From Lachnospiraceae bacterium UBA3845 (lineage in GTDB: Bacteria > Bacillota > Clostridia > Lachnospirales > Lachnospiraceae), in assembly GCA_002392705.1 (NCBI GenBank), contig DGHP01000191.1, positions 1-13,830 on the forward strand: DNA of 13,830 bases, given 5' to 3'. The notes beneath the pieces are model-generated. The model saw only the letters and a list, made by a program, of their open reading frames with translations. It ran no database searches and was not told where the DNA came from. Positions 6,362-13,830 of this stretch are shown here, one piece after another; position 1 is the first letter of the stretch, and every line of letters begins with the position of its first letter. The position numbers were made by a program, and so were the translations under genes.

Positions 6362-6390
6362 ATTATAGCCTATCTGCAGCCATATGAAAA
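6362..6390 (-). promoter_or_regulatory. Promoter of xpt
   Basis: On the minus strand a consensus -10 TATAAT (6362-6367) lies 17 nt after a -35 TTTTCA (6385-6390, four of six matches). Transcription would start near 6355. The -35 box is part of the T-rich tail of the terminator of the preceding gene. Confidence 0.75.
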
Positions 6391-6424
6391 GAAAAAAAGA
6401 AAGGAGCGGCAAAATACCGCTCCC
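6386..6424 (-). terminator. Intrinsic terminator of the foldase lipoprotein gene
   Basis: On the minus strand GGAGCGG (6423-6417) pairs with CCGCTCC (6409-6403) around a 7-nt loop, followed by TTTCTTTTTTTC and more T. It lies just after the TAA at 6438 and separates the lipoprotein gene from xpt. Confidence 0.9.
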
Positions 6425-6437
6425 TTCCTGTATCCTT

Positions 6438-7805
6438 TTATTCCGCCTCAGTCTGCGCTGCTCCGGCAGCCTCTCCTTCACCGGCCGTTTCCGCCTCTGT
6501 GCTCCTGATGATATCATCAAGATCCAGCTGCGGCGCTGCTGTATACACGCGGTCATATGTGACAGCTGCAAGTGCTGCCGCATCCACGGTCCAGTCGGTA
6601 TCCTTCTCCCACTCAGTATAGATCTCGCTGATCTTCTGGTTCTTTCTGCTCTCTACGATCGACTCCTTCTCCTTGTCCGTCGCCTCTCTGTCGAGGGCAA
6701 GATCTACATGCAGGATATAATAGTTGCCGTTGGCCTCCACGATGTGGTCAACCAGCGTATTATCCGCAAGTCCTTCCGTCGCCTCGATGATGGCGGCATC
6801 CGTATAGGGATCGTCAGCGCCGAAGGTAAGGGAGGATGCATAGACGCCTGTGACTCCCTCGGAAGCCTCGGTCTGCGCCTGGGCAAAATCCATGCCGCTG
6901 CTCTTCAGCATCTCCAGCTCGGCCTCAGCCATGGCAAGATACTTCTCTCTTGCAGCCGCCATGGCGGGATCTTCTGTCTCGGATTCCTCTTCGATGACAA
7001 TCTCAAGCTCCGTATCCTCTTCCGTCTCAGGACTGCCGGCCTGCGCGGCATCTTCCGTCTCCGCGGAACCTGTCTTATCGGAAGCTTCCGTCTGAACCGC
7101 TTCCTGGACGGCGGTCTCAGCTTCCGTCATAAGAGCTTCTGCAGCATCCGCAGCGGTATTCTCCGCATCGGCTTCCGTCTCAGCCATAAGTTCGGACTCG
7201 GTCTCGGGCTCTTCCGCCTCGGTGCTCGGGACATACTCGATATAGGAAACCTTTCTCTGGGCAGCTTCCTCATCTGATACTTCCGTATCCACATCCGCGC
7301 TCATGCCGTCCTGGACATGGCTCTGGATCGTATAGAGCGTAAGCGCACGCTCCACGATCTCCTTTGTCGCGTTCATGGACTTGAGCACATCCTCGGAATT
7401 CGCCGCGAGAAAAGCGTCCGCTGCCTCAGAGATCGCGCTCTTCTCGTCCTCTGTAAGCGTTACGCCGTAATCGTCCGCATGAGCTTCAGCCATGAGCAGA
7501 TGCTCAAGGAAGCTGCCGAACTGGCTCTTAAAAGTCTCACCGTAAGCCGTTCCGGTCCCGGTCAGGTCCATCTCCCAGACATTGCCCCCGCCGTAATACT
7601 GGGAGAACATCTGCCCGTAAGTCGTATCAAATTCCGACTGCTGATAACGGAACAGGAAATTCGTCAGATCCGCGTCCACTGCTTCCCCGTTCATGGTATA
7701 TATCGGAGCGGCCTGCGCCGCTTTCTTTGAACAGCCTCCCAGAGACACCGCGCCCAGGCACAGTCCCAGCGCAAGCGCCATTCCTCTCTTCCACACCTTT
7801 GCCAT
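6438..7805 (-). CDS. PrsA/SurA-like foldase lipoprotein with acidic insert
   Basis: Predicted lipoprotein of the peptidyl-prolyl isomerase (parvulin) foldase group, acting outside the membrane on secreted proteins. The signal peptide is KVWKR followed by a hydrophobic stretch and the lipobox LGGC, with the lipidated Cys at 25. Residues about 35-180 resemble the helical SurA_N/trigger-like chaperone part. A strand RKVSYIEYV (184-192) begins the parvulin-like domain, which is then interrupted by about 90 residues rich in Glu, Ala and Thr (193-282). The domain resumes at [17 protein letters not shown] and ends near [10 protein letters not shown] (359-368). The tail (435-455) is again Glu/Ala-rich. 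Isomerase active-site residues are not clear, so it may be a chaperone only. The ATG at 7805, with GGAGG (7811-7815) five bases upstream, is preferred to the longer frame opening at 7874. It lies downstream of mfd, with its own promoter and terminator. The exact family name is uncertain. Confidence 0.75.
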   Translation of the reverse strand: MAKVWKRGMALALGLCLGAVSLGGCSKKAAQAAPIYTMNGEAVDADLTNFLFRYQQSEFDTTYGQMFSQYYGGGNVWEMDLTGTGTAYGETFKSQFGSFLEHLLMAEAHADDYGVTLTEDEKSAISEAADAFLAANSEDVLKSMNATKEIVERALTLYTIQSHVQDGMSADVDTEVSDEEAAQRKVSYIEYVPSTEAEEPETESELMAETEADAENTAADAAEALMTEAETAVQEAVQTEASDKTGSAETEDAAQAGSPETEEDTELEIVIEEESETEDPAMAAAREKYLAMAEAELEMLKSSGMDFAQAQTEASEGVTGVYASSLTFGADDPYTDAAIIEATEGLADNTLVDHIVEANGNYYILHVDLALDREATDKEKESIVESRKNQKISEIYTEWEKDTDWTVDAAALAAVTYDRVYTAAPQLDLDDIIRSTEAETAGEGEAAGAAQTEAE

Positions 7806-7887
7806 AATAACCTCCGACTTTCTCTGCCGTTGTTTCAGCGGCTTTTGCTCTGATCCCCGCACAGAATTCTGCACGGCACATTACATA

Positions 7888-7916
7888 ATTATAGTCAGTT
7901 TGCCCCTCAACTGCAA
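7888..7916 (-). promoter_or_regulatory. Promoter of the foldase lipoprotein gene
   Basis: On the minus strand a consensus -10 TATAAT (7888-7893) has a weak -35 TTGCAG (7911-7916) at 17-nt spacing. It gives a leader of about 75 nt containing the palindrome CAGAATTCTG. The gene can thus be read independently of mfd. No terminator was seen after mfd, so read-through is also possible. Confidence 0.6.
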
Positions 7917-7955
7917 CAAACTTTCACAGTTTTTTATCTGCCGTAAACAGCAGCT

Positions 7956-10900
7956 TTACCCCTGTTCTTCCGGGAAGAGAGATTCCTTCATCTCACGCAG
8001 CAGCCTGTCCACAGTATCCAGTATATCCTCCGCTTTTCCCGACCTGTGCACGATCGTATAGGAGAAACAGGGGTTCTTCCCGGCCACGAAGCGCATTCTT
8101 CCTTTGCAGGCTTTCATGAAGCCGACAAGCTTTTCTCCGTCGACCGGGGCTCTGTCGTACATGCTGAAACGGATCTCGTCTCCCTGCTGGGACAGGTCTG
8201 TGAGGAAGCAGTCATGAGCCCTGCTCTTGAGAAGGGCCGCTTTCAGCAGATCCCGGACAGCGCGGGGCGGCTCCCCGAAGCGGTCCATCAGTTCATCGAG
8301 CATATCATTGTACTCCTCCTCGCCGCTGATCGAAGCAATCCGCTTGTAGAGATCCAGCTTCTGCGTCTCGCTGGCAATATAGCGGTCCGGAATGTAGGCG
8401 TCTATATTGAGGTCGATGGACGTATCGAATTCCTCCTGAACCGTCGATTCCCCCTTCAGGCGCTGGACGGATTCATTCAGCATCTTGCAGTACAGATCAT
8501 AGCCCACCTCCGACATATGCCCGCTCTGGGCCTTGCCCAGCATGTTGCCGGCGCCTCTGATTTCCAGGTCCCGCATGGCTATGCGGAAGCCGCTCCCGAG
8601 CTCCGTATACTCCCGGATCGCGCTCAGCCTCTTTTCGGCCGTCTCCTTCAGCATGCGGTTTCTGCGGTACATCAGGAAGGCATAGGCTGTCCGGCTGGAT
8701 CTTCCGACTCTGCCCCGGAGCTGATAAAGCTGGGAAAGGCCCATCCGGTCCGCGTCGTGTATGATCATCGTGTTCACGTTCGGAATATCAAGGCCGGTCT
8801 CTATGATCGTCGTGGTGACCAGGACATCTATGTCCGCATTGATAAAATCGTACATGACATCCTCAATCTGCTGGGCACTCATCTTTCCGTGGGCGTAGGC
8901 GACCCTGGCCTGGGGGACCAGTTCCTCCACCTTTTTCGCCATATCCGGGATCGTGGATACATGATTGTAGACAAAATAAACCTGCCCGTTCCGTGCCAGT
9001 TCCCTGCTGATCGCCTCCCGGACGGTCTCCTCATTATATTCCATGACAAAGGTCTGGACCGGAAGCCTGTCCTGGGGCGCTTCCTCCAGGACGCTCATGT
9101 CCCGGATCCCGGAAAGGCTCATGTGGAGCGTACGCGGAATCGGCGTGGCGGTCAGAGTCAGGACGTCCACATCCTTCCGCAGCTGCTTGATCTTTTCCTT
9201 ATGGCTGACGCCGAAGCGCTGCTCTTCGTCCACGATCAGCAGGCCCAGGTTTTTAAAGGAAATATCCTTCGACAGGAGCCTGTGAGTGCCGATCACGATA
9301 TCGACCCTTCCGTCCCTGATTCCCTTCACGGTTTCCGCCTGCTCGGCCCGGCTCCTGAAACGGCACATCAGGTCAACCCGGACAGGGAAATCCTTCATGC
9401 GCTGCAGGAAGGTATTGTAATGCTGCTGGGCCAGGATCGTAGTCGGCACCAGGCAGGCAACCTGCCGGTTCTCCTGGACCGCCTTGAAAGCGGCCCGGAT
9501 CGCGATCTCCGTCTTGCCGTATCCGACATCCCCGCAGATCAGCCGGTCCATGATCTTACCGGACTCCATATCTCTCTTTGTATCGGCGATCGCGGCCAGC
9601 TGGTCCTGGGTCTCCTCATAGGGGAACATCTCCTCGAACTCTGTCTGCCAGGTCGTATCCGGGCCATAGGTAAAGCCCTTTTTCCGGCTTCTGACCGCGT
9701 AGAGGTCCACCAGCTCCTGGGCGATCTCCTCGACTGCCGTACGGACCCTGGAACGGGTCCTGGACCAGTCGCTTCCTCCCAGTCTGGAGATTCTGGGCGT
9801 CTTCGACTCCGCATCCGCGTATTTCTGGATCATATCCAGCTGGGTCGCCAGCACATACAGGTTGGAGCCCCCGGCGTACTCAATCTTCATGTAATCCTTC
9901 TGGACGCCGCCCGACATCACCTTCTCCACGCCCCGGTAGATCCCGATTCCGTGGTTTTCATGGACCACATAATCGCCCGGCATCAGCTCCGCGAAGGAAG
10001 CCAGCGCCTTGCCCTCATAGCGCTTCTGTCTCCTGCGCTTCTTCTTTTTCTCCTGGCCGAATATGTCGCTCTCGGACAGAACCGCGAAGCGGAGCAGGGG
10101 ATAGGCGTAGCCGCGGTGGGCGTTGCCCCAGGTCACCATAATTTCCCCGTTTTCAAGAACCCGCTCCGGGTTCTCCGAATAGAAGGCGGTGACCTCGTTC
10201 CGGGTCAGGTCCTCTGCCAGACGCTTTCCCCTTGACCTGGAAGCGCTGAGCAGCACAACCCTGTAATGCTCCCTGCGGTATCTGGCCAGATCCTTCAGCA
10301 GAAGTTCAAAATTACTGTTGTAAACGCCGGTTCCGGACACCTGGATGTCGAATTTGCGCTTCACCGGCCAGGGCATCTTTGCGCCGCTCTGCATGGTGAG
10401 TCCGACCAGGCAGCGCTCCGACAGGCGTTTTTCAATCTCGGAGACGGAAAAAAGGATCTTTGACTGTCCGGGCAGGACATAGCCTTTCTCCAGGCGGTGG
10501 CTGAAGCTGTCGGCGAATTCCGTCTCTGCCTCCAGGGCATGCTCCCTCACCCGGACCGGCTCATCGATAAAGACGGGCGCGTCCTTCGGGAAATAGTCCA
10601 GCAGGGATACGGATTCCGGGTAAAAATAATCGCAGAGGCCTTCCATAACCGTAGTATCGCCGAAGTCCTCCAGCCGCTCCTGCGCGTCGCCCGCGATGGC
10701 GCTGACCCTGGCCGCCTCCTCGCTCATATGGCTGAGGCGGAACTTTTTTTCCTGCTTCTGGGCTTCCTTTCGGATCTTTTCAAGCCCTTTCCTGTTCACA
10801 TCGTCGTCCGTCACGAATTCGGATGCCGGATAGACGCAGATATTCTGCAGCTCCTCCAGACAGCGCTGGGACTGTACGTCAAAAGAGCGGATCGAGTCGA

Positions 10901-11498
10901 TCTCATCTCCCCACAGCTCGATCCGGACCGGATTGTCCTCCGTCAGCGGAAACAGATCAAGAATACCGCCCCTGCTGGCATACTGTCCCGGCTCCTCCAC
11001 CTGGTCGGTACGCTCATAGCCGATCCGGCCCAGGTATTCCCTTTCCTGGTTCAGATCCAGCTCATCCCCGACGGAGAAGGAGCGGATCGCGTCCACCCAG
11101 CGCTCCGCTGGCATGCAGTGGCTCATCAGGGCGCTCATGGTGACAATCACCGTCGTCACCCCTTCCGGGGCCGCAAGCGCTTTCATCACCTGCACCCTCT
11201 GCGTGGTCAGGTGCCTGCTCTGCACATCCGCCTGAAAAAAAAGAAAGTCTCTGGCCGGATACAGAAGTACATTTCGGTCAAAGATCTGGTAATTTTCATA
11301 GATTTCTTTCGCCCGAAGGTCATCCGGCGCCAGAATCAGCCGCACCGGATACCCTTCCGCCAGGCAGGCAATCAGATGCGACTTCTGCGAATCGATGCAT
11401 CCTCCTGCCTGCAGCAGGCCTTTGTTTCCTTTCATCTGCTCCCTGAGGGCGGTAAACTCTGCCATCTCTGTCATGGGAGCATATAAAGCTTTTATCAT
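7956..11498 (-). CDS. mfd: Transcription-repair coupling factor
   Basis: DNA translocase that removes RNA polymerase stalled at lesions and recruits UvrA for nucleotide excision repair. At 1180 residues it is the usual full length. In order: the UvrB-like N-terminal region with YPARD (80-84) and EEPGQYASRGGILDLFP (168-184), in which the nucleotide site is degenerate as usual; the RNA polymerase interaction domain of CarD type, PGDYVVHENHGIGIYRGV (507-524); RecG-like helicase motifs with Walker A GDVGYGKTE (656-664), DEEQRFG (757-763), TATPIPRT (783-790), TGLDIPN (901-907) and QLRGRVGRS (926-934); and the C-terminal TRCF domain (about 1020-1120). Its ATG at 11498 overlaps the stop of pth in an ATGA, so translation is probably coupled. 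A ribosome binding site AGGGAAGG precedes it. No fin gene lies between pth and mfd, unlike in Bacillus. Confidence 0.97.
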   Translation of the reverse strand: MIKALYAPMTEMAEFTALREQMKGNKGLLQAGGCIDSQKSHLIACLAEGYPVRLILAPDDLRAKEIYENYQIFDRNVLLYPARDFLFFQADVQSRHLTTQRVQVMKALAAPEGVTTVIVTMSALMSHCMPAERWVDAIRSFSVGDELDLNQEREYLGRIGYERTDQVEEPGQYASRGGILDLFPLTEDNPVRIELWGDEIDSIRSFDVQSQRCLEELQNICVYPASEFVTDDDVNRKGLEKIRKEAQKQEKKFRLSHMSEEAARVSAIAGDAQERLEDFGDTTVMEGLCDYFYPESVSLLDYFPKDAPVFIDEPVRVREHALEAETEFADSFSHRLEKGYVLPGQSKILFSVSEIEKRLSERCLVGLTMQSGAKMPWPVKRKFDIQVSGTGVYNSNFELLLKDLARYRREHYRVVLLSASRSRGKRLAEDLTRNEVTAFYSENPERVLENGEIMVTWGNAHRGYAYPLLRFAVLSESDIFGQEKKKKRRRQKRYEGKALASFAELMPGDYVVHENHGIGIYRGVEKVMSGGVQKDYMKIEYAGGSNLYVLATQLDMIQKYADAESKTPRISRLGGSDWSRTRSRVRTAVEEIAQELVDLYAVRSRKKGFTYGPDTTWQTEFEEMFPYEETQDQLAAIADTKRDMESGKIMDRLICGDVGYGKTEIAIRAAFKAVQENRQVACLVPTTILAQQHYNTFLQRMKDFPVRVDLMCRFRSRAEQAETVKGIRDGRVDIVIGTHRLLSKDISFKNLGLLIVDEEQRFGVSHKEKIKQLRKDVDVLTLTATPIPRTLHMSLSGIRDMSVLEEAPQDRLPVQTFVMEYNEETVREAISRELARNGQVYFVYNHVSTIPDMAKKVEELVPQARVAYAHGKMSAQQIEDVMYDFINADIDVLVTTTIIETGLDIPNVNTMIIHDADRMGLSQLYQLRGRVGRSSRTAYAFLMYRRNRMLKETAEKRLSAIREYTELGSGFRIAMRDLEIRGAGNMLGKAQSGHMSEVGYDLYCKMLNESVQRLKGESTVQEEFDTSIDLNIDAYIPDRYIASETQKLDLYKRIASISGEEEYNDMLDELMDRFGEPPRAVRDLLKAALLKSRAHDCFLTDLSQQGDEIRFSMYDRAPVDGEKLVGFMKACKGRMRFVAGKNPCFSYTIVHRSGKAEDILDTVDRLLREMKESLFPEEQG

Positions 11499-12094
11499 AA
11501 TGCCTTCCCTGCCGTATCTTCCTTCTCCATTTTCCGGTTGTACTCGTTCATGACGCGGTCGAGCGGCTGTGTGACCAGATCCATCGCGGCTTCCGAAGCC
11601 CTGTCAAAGGCTGCGGTCATGTCCGCCCTCTCTGAAAGCGGAAAACGCCCCAGCACATAATCCACCAGATCCATGTCTGAAGGTTTTTTGCCGGTGCCGA
11701 TCTTCACCCGCAGAAAGCGGTCTGTTCCCAGCATCTGGATGATGTTCCGGATCCCGTTGTGGCCGCCGGCCGAGCCTTTCGCCCGCACGCGGAGCTGCCC
11801 GGGTTCCAGACTGATATCATCATAGAGGACGATCAGCTCTTTTTCCGGGTCGATCTTATAGAAGGACACTGCCGCCTGTATGGCTTCCCCGCTCAGGTTC
11901 ATGTAAGTGAGGGGCTTCATCAGGAGAACCCTGTTCCCTCCAATCACGCCGCTCCCGCAGAGGGCTTTGAACTTTCTCTCCTTCACATCGATCCTGCAGC
12001 GGTCCGCCAGCAGATCAATGGCCTCAAAGCCGCAGTTATGTCTGGTCTTTTCATATTTGCTGCCCGGATTGCCCAGGCCTGCTATTATATACAT
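11495..12094 (-). CDS. pth: Peptidyl-tRNA hydrolase
   Basis: Frees tRNA from peptidyl-tRNA that drops off the ribosome; a cytosolic, usually essential enzyme (called SpoVC in Bacillus). The 199 residues carry the family signatures: AGLGNPG (5-11), the catalytic His in TRHNCGFEAID (18-28), KPLTYMNLSG (60-69), the conserved YDD (93-95 region) and GSAGGHNGIRNI (109-120 region). The size is normal. The ATG at 12094 follows AGGAG at about ten bases. The gene lies 105 bp after murF and overlaps the start of mfd by 4 nt. pth followed by mfd is a known gene order in Bacillota. No promoter of its own was identified, so it may be read from upstream of murF. Confidence 0.97.
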   Translation of the reverse strand: MYIIAGLGNPGSKYEKTRHNCGFEAIDLLADRCRIDVKERKFKALCGSGVIGGNRVLLMKPLTYMNLSGEAIQAAVSFYKIDPEKELIVLYDDISLEPGQLRVRAKGSAGGHNGIRNIIQMLGTDRFLRVKIGTGKKPSDMDLVDYVLGRFPLSERADMTAAFDRASEAAMDLVTQPLDRVMNEYNRKMEKEDTAGKAL

Positions 12095-12199
12095 AGTTCT
12101 GTTACTCCTGCGCCGTCCCCGTGTCTGTGTATCTGCCCTGCAGCAGATGCAAGGCCCGCCTGCTCCCGTCCCGGAATCTCCGGATAGCTGTTCCGGAGC
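12095..12199. other. murF-pth spacer with two short inverted repeats
   Basis: The 105-bp gap holds ATCTGC (12131-12136) with GCAGAT (12143-12148), and CTCCGGA (12178-12184) with TCCGGAG (12192-12198), just after the murF stop. Neither is followed by a T-run on the minus strand, so transcription probably continues from murF into pth. No small gene or clear promoter was seen. Confidence 0.5.
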
Positions 12200-13786
12200 T
12201 TAAGCCTTCTCTTCTGTCAGTGCCTCCACGATACGCGGGAAATTCATGAAATGGCTCGCCTTGACCAGGACTGTATCCCCCTCGTGAAATTCACTCTCCC
12301 GCTTTGCAAGAAAATCATCCACCGTGGCATACCATACTGCTTCAAGCCCGGGATCTGCTTCCAGGGCTGCCTCGCAGATATGCTTTCCCAGCGTTCCGAT
12401 TACAATCAGACGGTCCGCGCAGCGAGCGGCGTATGCGCCCACCTGCCGGTGCAGCTGAATCTCATCCGTCCCGAGTTCCCCCATATCGCCCAGGATCGCG
12501 ACGCGGCGCGTATCGCAGGCGCTGAGTACCTTCAGGGAGGACTTCATGGAGACCGGATTTGCGTTGTAGCAGTCATCGATCACGGTCATCGCCGGTGTAT
12601 GGAGAATCCGGAAGCGCCCGGAGATCGTCTGCATGGACGCGATCCCCTCCCGGATCTGATCAAAGGTCAGGCCATAGGTCAGGCCCACCGCGGTTGCGGC
12701 GGCGGCATTGGAGATATTGTGAATCCCGGGAACCGGGACCTTCACCTCGAAGCTGCCCTGCGGGGTATCCATTCTGCAGAGCGACCCGTCAAAGCCGAGC
12801 GGCCGGATGTCCCCTGCGCAGACGCAGCGGCCCCGGAGTTCCTCCGGCGGATAGTTTACCCTGCTTCCGGCGGACAGTTCCTCCGTTCCCTCCTCCTCAG
12901 AGGAGACGCCGAAAAAGAGCGGTCTGAGCCCGTTCACCTCGCGGACAGTCCGCAGCTTGTCATCATTTCCGTTGAGCAGAATATGCCCCTTCTCCCTGAC
13001 ATAGCCGAAGATCTCGGTCTTGGCGCGCAGGACTCCGTCCCGGTCCTTCAGATATTCCAGATGGCAGGTCCCGATGTTGGTTATCACGGCCGTATCGGGA
13101 CGCGCGATCCGCGCCAGTCTGTCCATATCCCCGAAATGGGATATCCCCATCTCCAGGACGGCGATCTCGTCCTCCTCCGTCAGCCGGAATATGGTCAGAG
13201 GGAGGCCAAGGTCATTGTTGAAGTTTCCCTCTGTCTTGAGGGTGCGCATCTTCCGGCTGAGGACGGAGGCGATCATCTCCTTGGTGCTGGTCTTGCCGAC
13301 GCTGCCGGTTACGCCCACAACGGGAATGCCGAGGATATCCAGATACAGGGCTGCCGCCGCTCCGAGAGCGGTCTGCGAATCGCGGACCAGGATCCAGGGC
13401 CTGAAAAGCATCCCGCTGCTTTCTTCCCCGCCGCTTTTCAGGCAACTCAGCGCCTCAGGGCTGCAGAGATCCTCCCGCGCAAGTTCTCTCTCCGAGAACA
13501 CGCAGAGGGCTCCGCGGTCATATACGGAAGCGATAAATCTGTGGCCGTCCGCCCTGGCGCCGACGATGGCCGCGAAGAGGCTTCCCTCCTCCGCCTTCCG
13601 GCTGTCTGTCGTGACAGACTGGATCTCCCGGTCCTGAAACGCATAAAAGGCGCTGCGCACAGCCCCGTCTGCCCCTTCCAGGCTTCCGGCCTCATATACA
13701 TCGCTTCTTCCGTCCTCCTTCAGAACAGACAGGTACAGTGTCCCGCCTGCCGCTTCAGCGATCTTCCCCAAAGTCATTCCTTTCAT
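12200..13786 (-). CDS. murF: UDP-N-acetylmuramoyl-tripeptide--D-alanyl-D-alanine ligase
   Basis: ATP-dependent ligase that adds D-Ala-D-Ala to the UDP-MurNAc-tripeptide, the last cytosolic step of the peptidoglycan precursor. Counting from the chosen ATG (528 residues): ATP loop GVTGSVGKTST (158-168), NNDLGLP (190-196), EMGISHFGDM (212-221), NIGTCHLE (237-244, where Ala is more usual than Cys), GRFR (390-393), IDDCYNANPVSM (403-414) and GDMGELG (433-439). It is some 70 residues longer than typical MurF, with extra loops near 20-55, 105-130 and 295-320. The frame opens at a TTG at 13798, but GGAGG lies at 13792-13796, inside that extension and five to six bases before the ATG at 13786, so I chose 13786. 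The ATG at 13777 is less well spaced. It is first of the murF-pth-mfd run; the promoter is outside the window. Confidence 0.95.
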   Translation of the reverse strand: MKGMTLGKIAEAAGGTLYLSVLKEDGRSDVYEAGSLEGADGAVRSAFYAFQDREIQSVTTDSRKAEEGSLFAAIVGARADGHRFIASVYDRGALCVFSERELAREDLCSPEALSCLKSGGEESSGMLFRPWILVRDSQTALGAAAALYLDILGIPVVGVTGSVGKTSTKEMIASVLSRKMRTLKTEGNFNNDLGLPLTIFRLTEEDEIAVLEMGISHFGDMDRLARIARPDTAVITNIGTCHLEYLKDRDGVLRAKTEIFGYVREKGHILLNGNDDKLRTVREVNGLRPLFFGVSSEEEGTEELSAGSRVNYPPEELRGRCVCAGDIRPLGFDGSLCRMDTPQGSFEVKVPVPGIHNISNAAAATAVGLTYGLTFDQIREGIASMQTISGRFRILHTPAMTVIDDCYNANPVSMKSSLKVLSACDTRRVAILGDMGELGTDEIQLHRQVGAYAARCADRLIVIGTLGKHICEAALEADPGLEAVWYATVDDFLAKRESEFHEGDTVLVKASHFMNFPRIVEALTEEKA

Positions 13787-13790
13787 CCTG

Positions 13791-13796
13791 TCCTCC
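13791..13796 (-). promoter_or_regulatory. murF: Ribosome binding site deciding the murF start
   Basis: GGAGGA on the minus strand ends five bases before the ATG at 13786. It would be inside the coding region if the TTG at 13798 were the start, so it argues for the ATG. Confidence 0.75.
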
Positions 13797-13800
13797 AAAC

Positions 13801-13815
13801 GCAGCCTCCGGCTGC
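13801..13815. repeat. Small perfect hairpin upstream of murF
   Basis: GCAGCC (13801-13806) pairs with GGCTGC (13810-13815) around a 3-nt loop, immediately upstream of the murF ribosome binding site. There is no T-run, so it is not a terminator. An in-frame-independent TAA at 13823-13825 on the minus strand could be the stop of an upstream gene, but too little sequence remains to tell. Confidence 0.45.
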
Positions 13816-13830
13816 ATCTCCCTTATAGAT

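Noticed and set aside
6308..6583. N-terminal extension of xpt up to 6583
   Set aside because: It would cross the preceding gene's stop, a strong terminator and the xpt promoter, and the Xpt family begins at the ATG at 6307 with an ideal ribosome binding site.
8046..10235. Long plus-strand open frame of 729 codons
   Set aside because: It lies wholly antisense to mfd, whose full set of motifs is intact, and its translation shows no family motif. It is a by-product of GC-rich codon use.
10497..11486. Plus-strand open frame of 329 codons
   Set aside because: Antisense to the N-terminal part of mfd; no family resemblance.
12251..13828. Plus-strand open frame of 525 codons
   Set aside because: Antisense to murF, with no recognisable motif.

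Overview
The window is a stretch of bacterial chromosome with no sign of mobile DNA, CRISPR arrays, rRNA or tRNA genes. Gene content points to Bacillota, class Clostridia, most likely a Lachnospiraceae-like gut anaerobe. The supporting signs are a PurO-type IMP cyclohydrolase beside a stand-alone AICAR formyltransferase, an MscL with a C-terminal zinc ribbon, a YhaO/YhaN-like nuclease-ATPase pair, a pth-mfd pair followed by a foldase lipoprotein, strong GGAGG-type ribosome binding sites, and a fairly GC-rich composition. The family assignment is inference; no 16S or marker tree is possible here.

Layout, left to right. (1) 1-1680, minus strand: the two last steps of purine synthesis, purO followed by a separate AICAR transformylase gene that runs off the left edge. 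They are read from a near-consensus promoter at 1652-1680 through a strongly folded leader with a U-tract. (2) 1760-4849, minus strand: a two-gene unit of an Mre11/SbcD-like phosphoesterase and a membrane-anchored SbcC/YhaN-like ATPase. (3) 4850-5148: a divergent promoter region with two inverted repeats. (4) 5149-5586, plus strand: mscL. (5) 5615-5685: a large bidirectional terminator between convergent mscL and xpt. (6) 5729-6307, minus strand: xpt, xanthine phosphoribosyltransferase, with its own promoter. (7) 6438-7805, minus strand: a PrsA/SurA-like lipoprotein with a long acidic insert, with its own promoter and terminator. (8) 7956-13786, minus strand: mfd, pth and murF, in transcription order murF, pth, mfd, with pth and mfd overlapping by 4 nt.

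Functionally the window combines purine synthesis and salvage (purO, AICAR transformylase, xpt), DNA repair (mfd, the SbcCD-like pair), cell wall synthesis (murF), translation quality control (pth), extracytoplasmic folding (foldase lipoprotein) and osmotic safety (mscL). I see no obvious new multi-gene system. The points most worth a second look are the structured purO leader, the repeat-bearing membrane-anchored SbcC-like ATPase, the acidic insertion inside the foldase's catalytic-type domain, and the 44-nt palindrome at 4936-4979. Every gap between genes is shorter than 300 bases and is described below.
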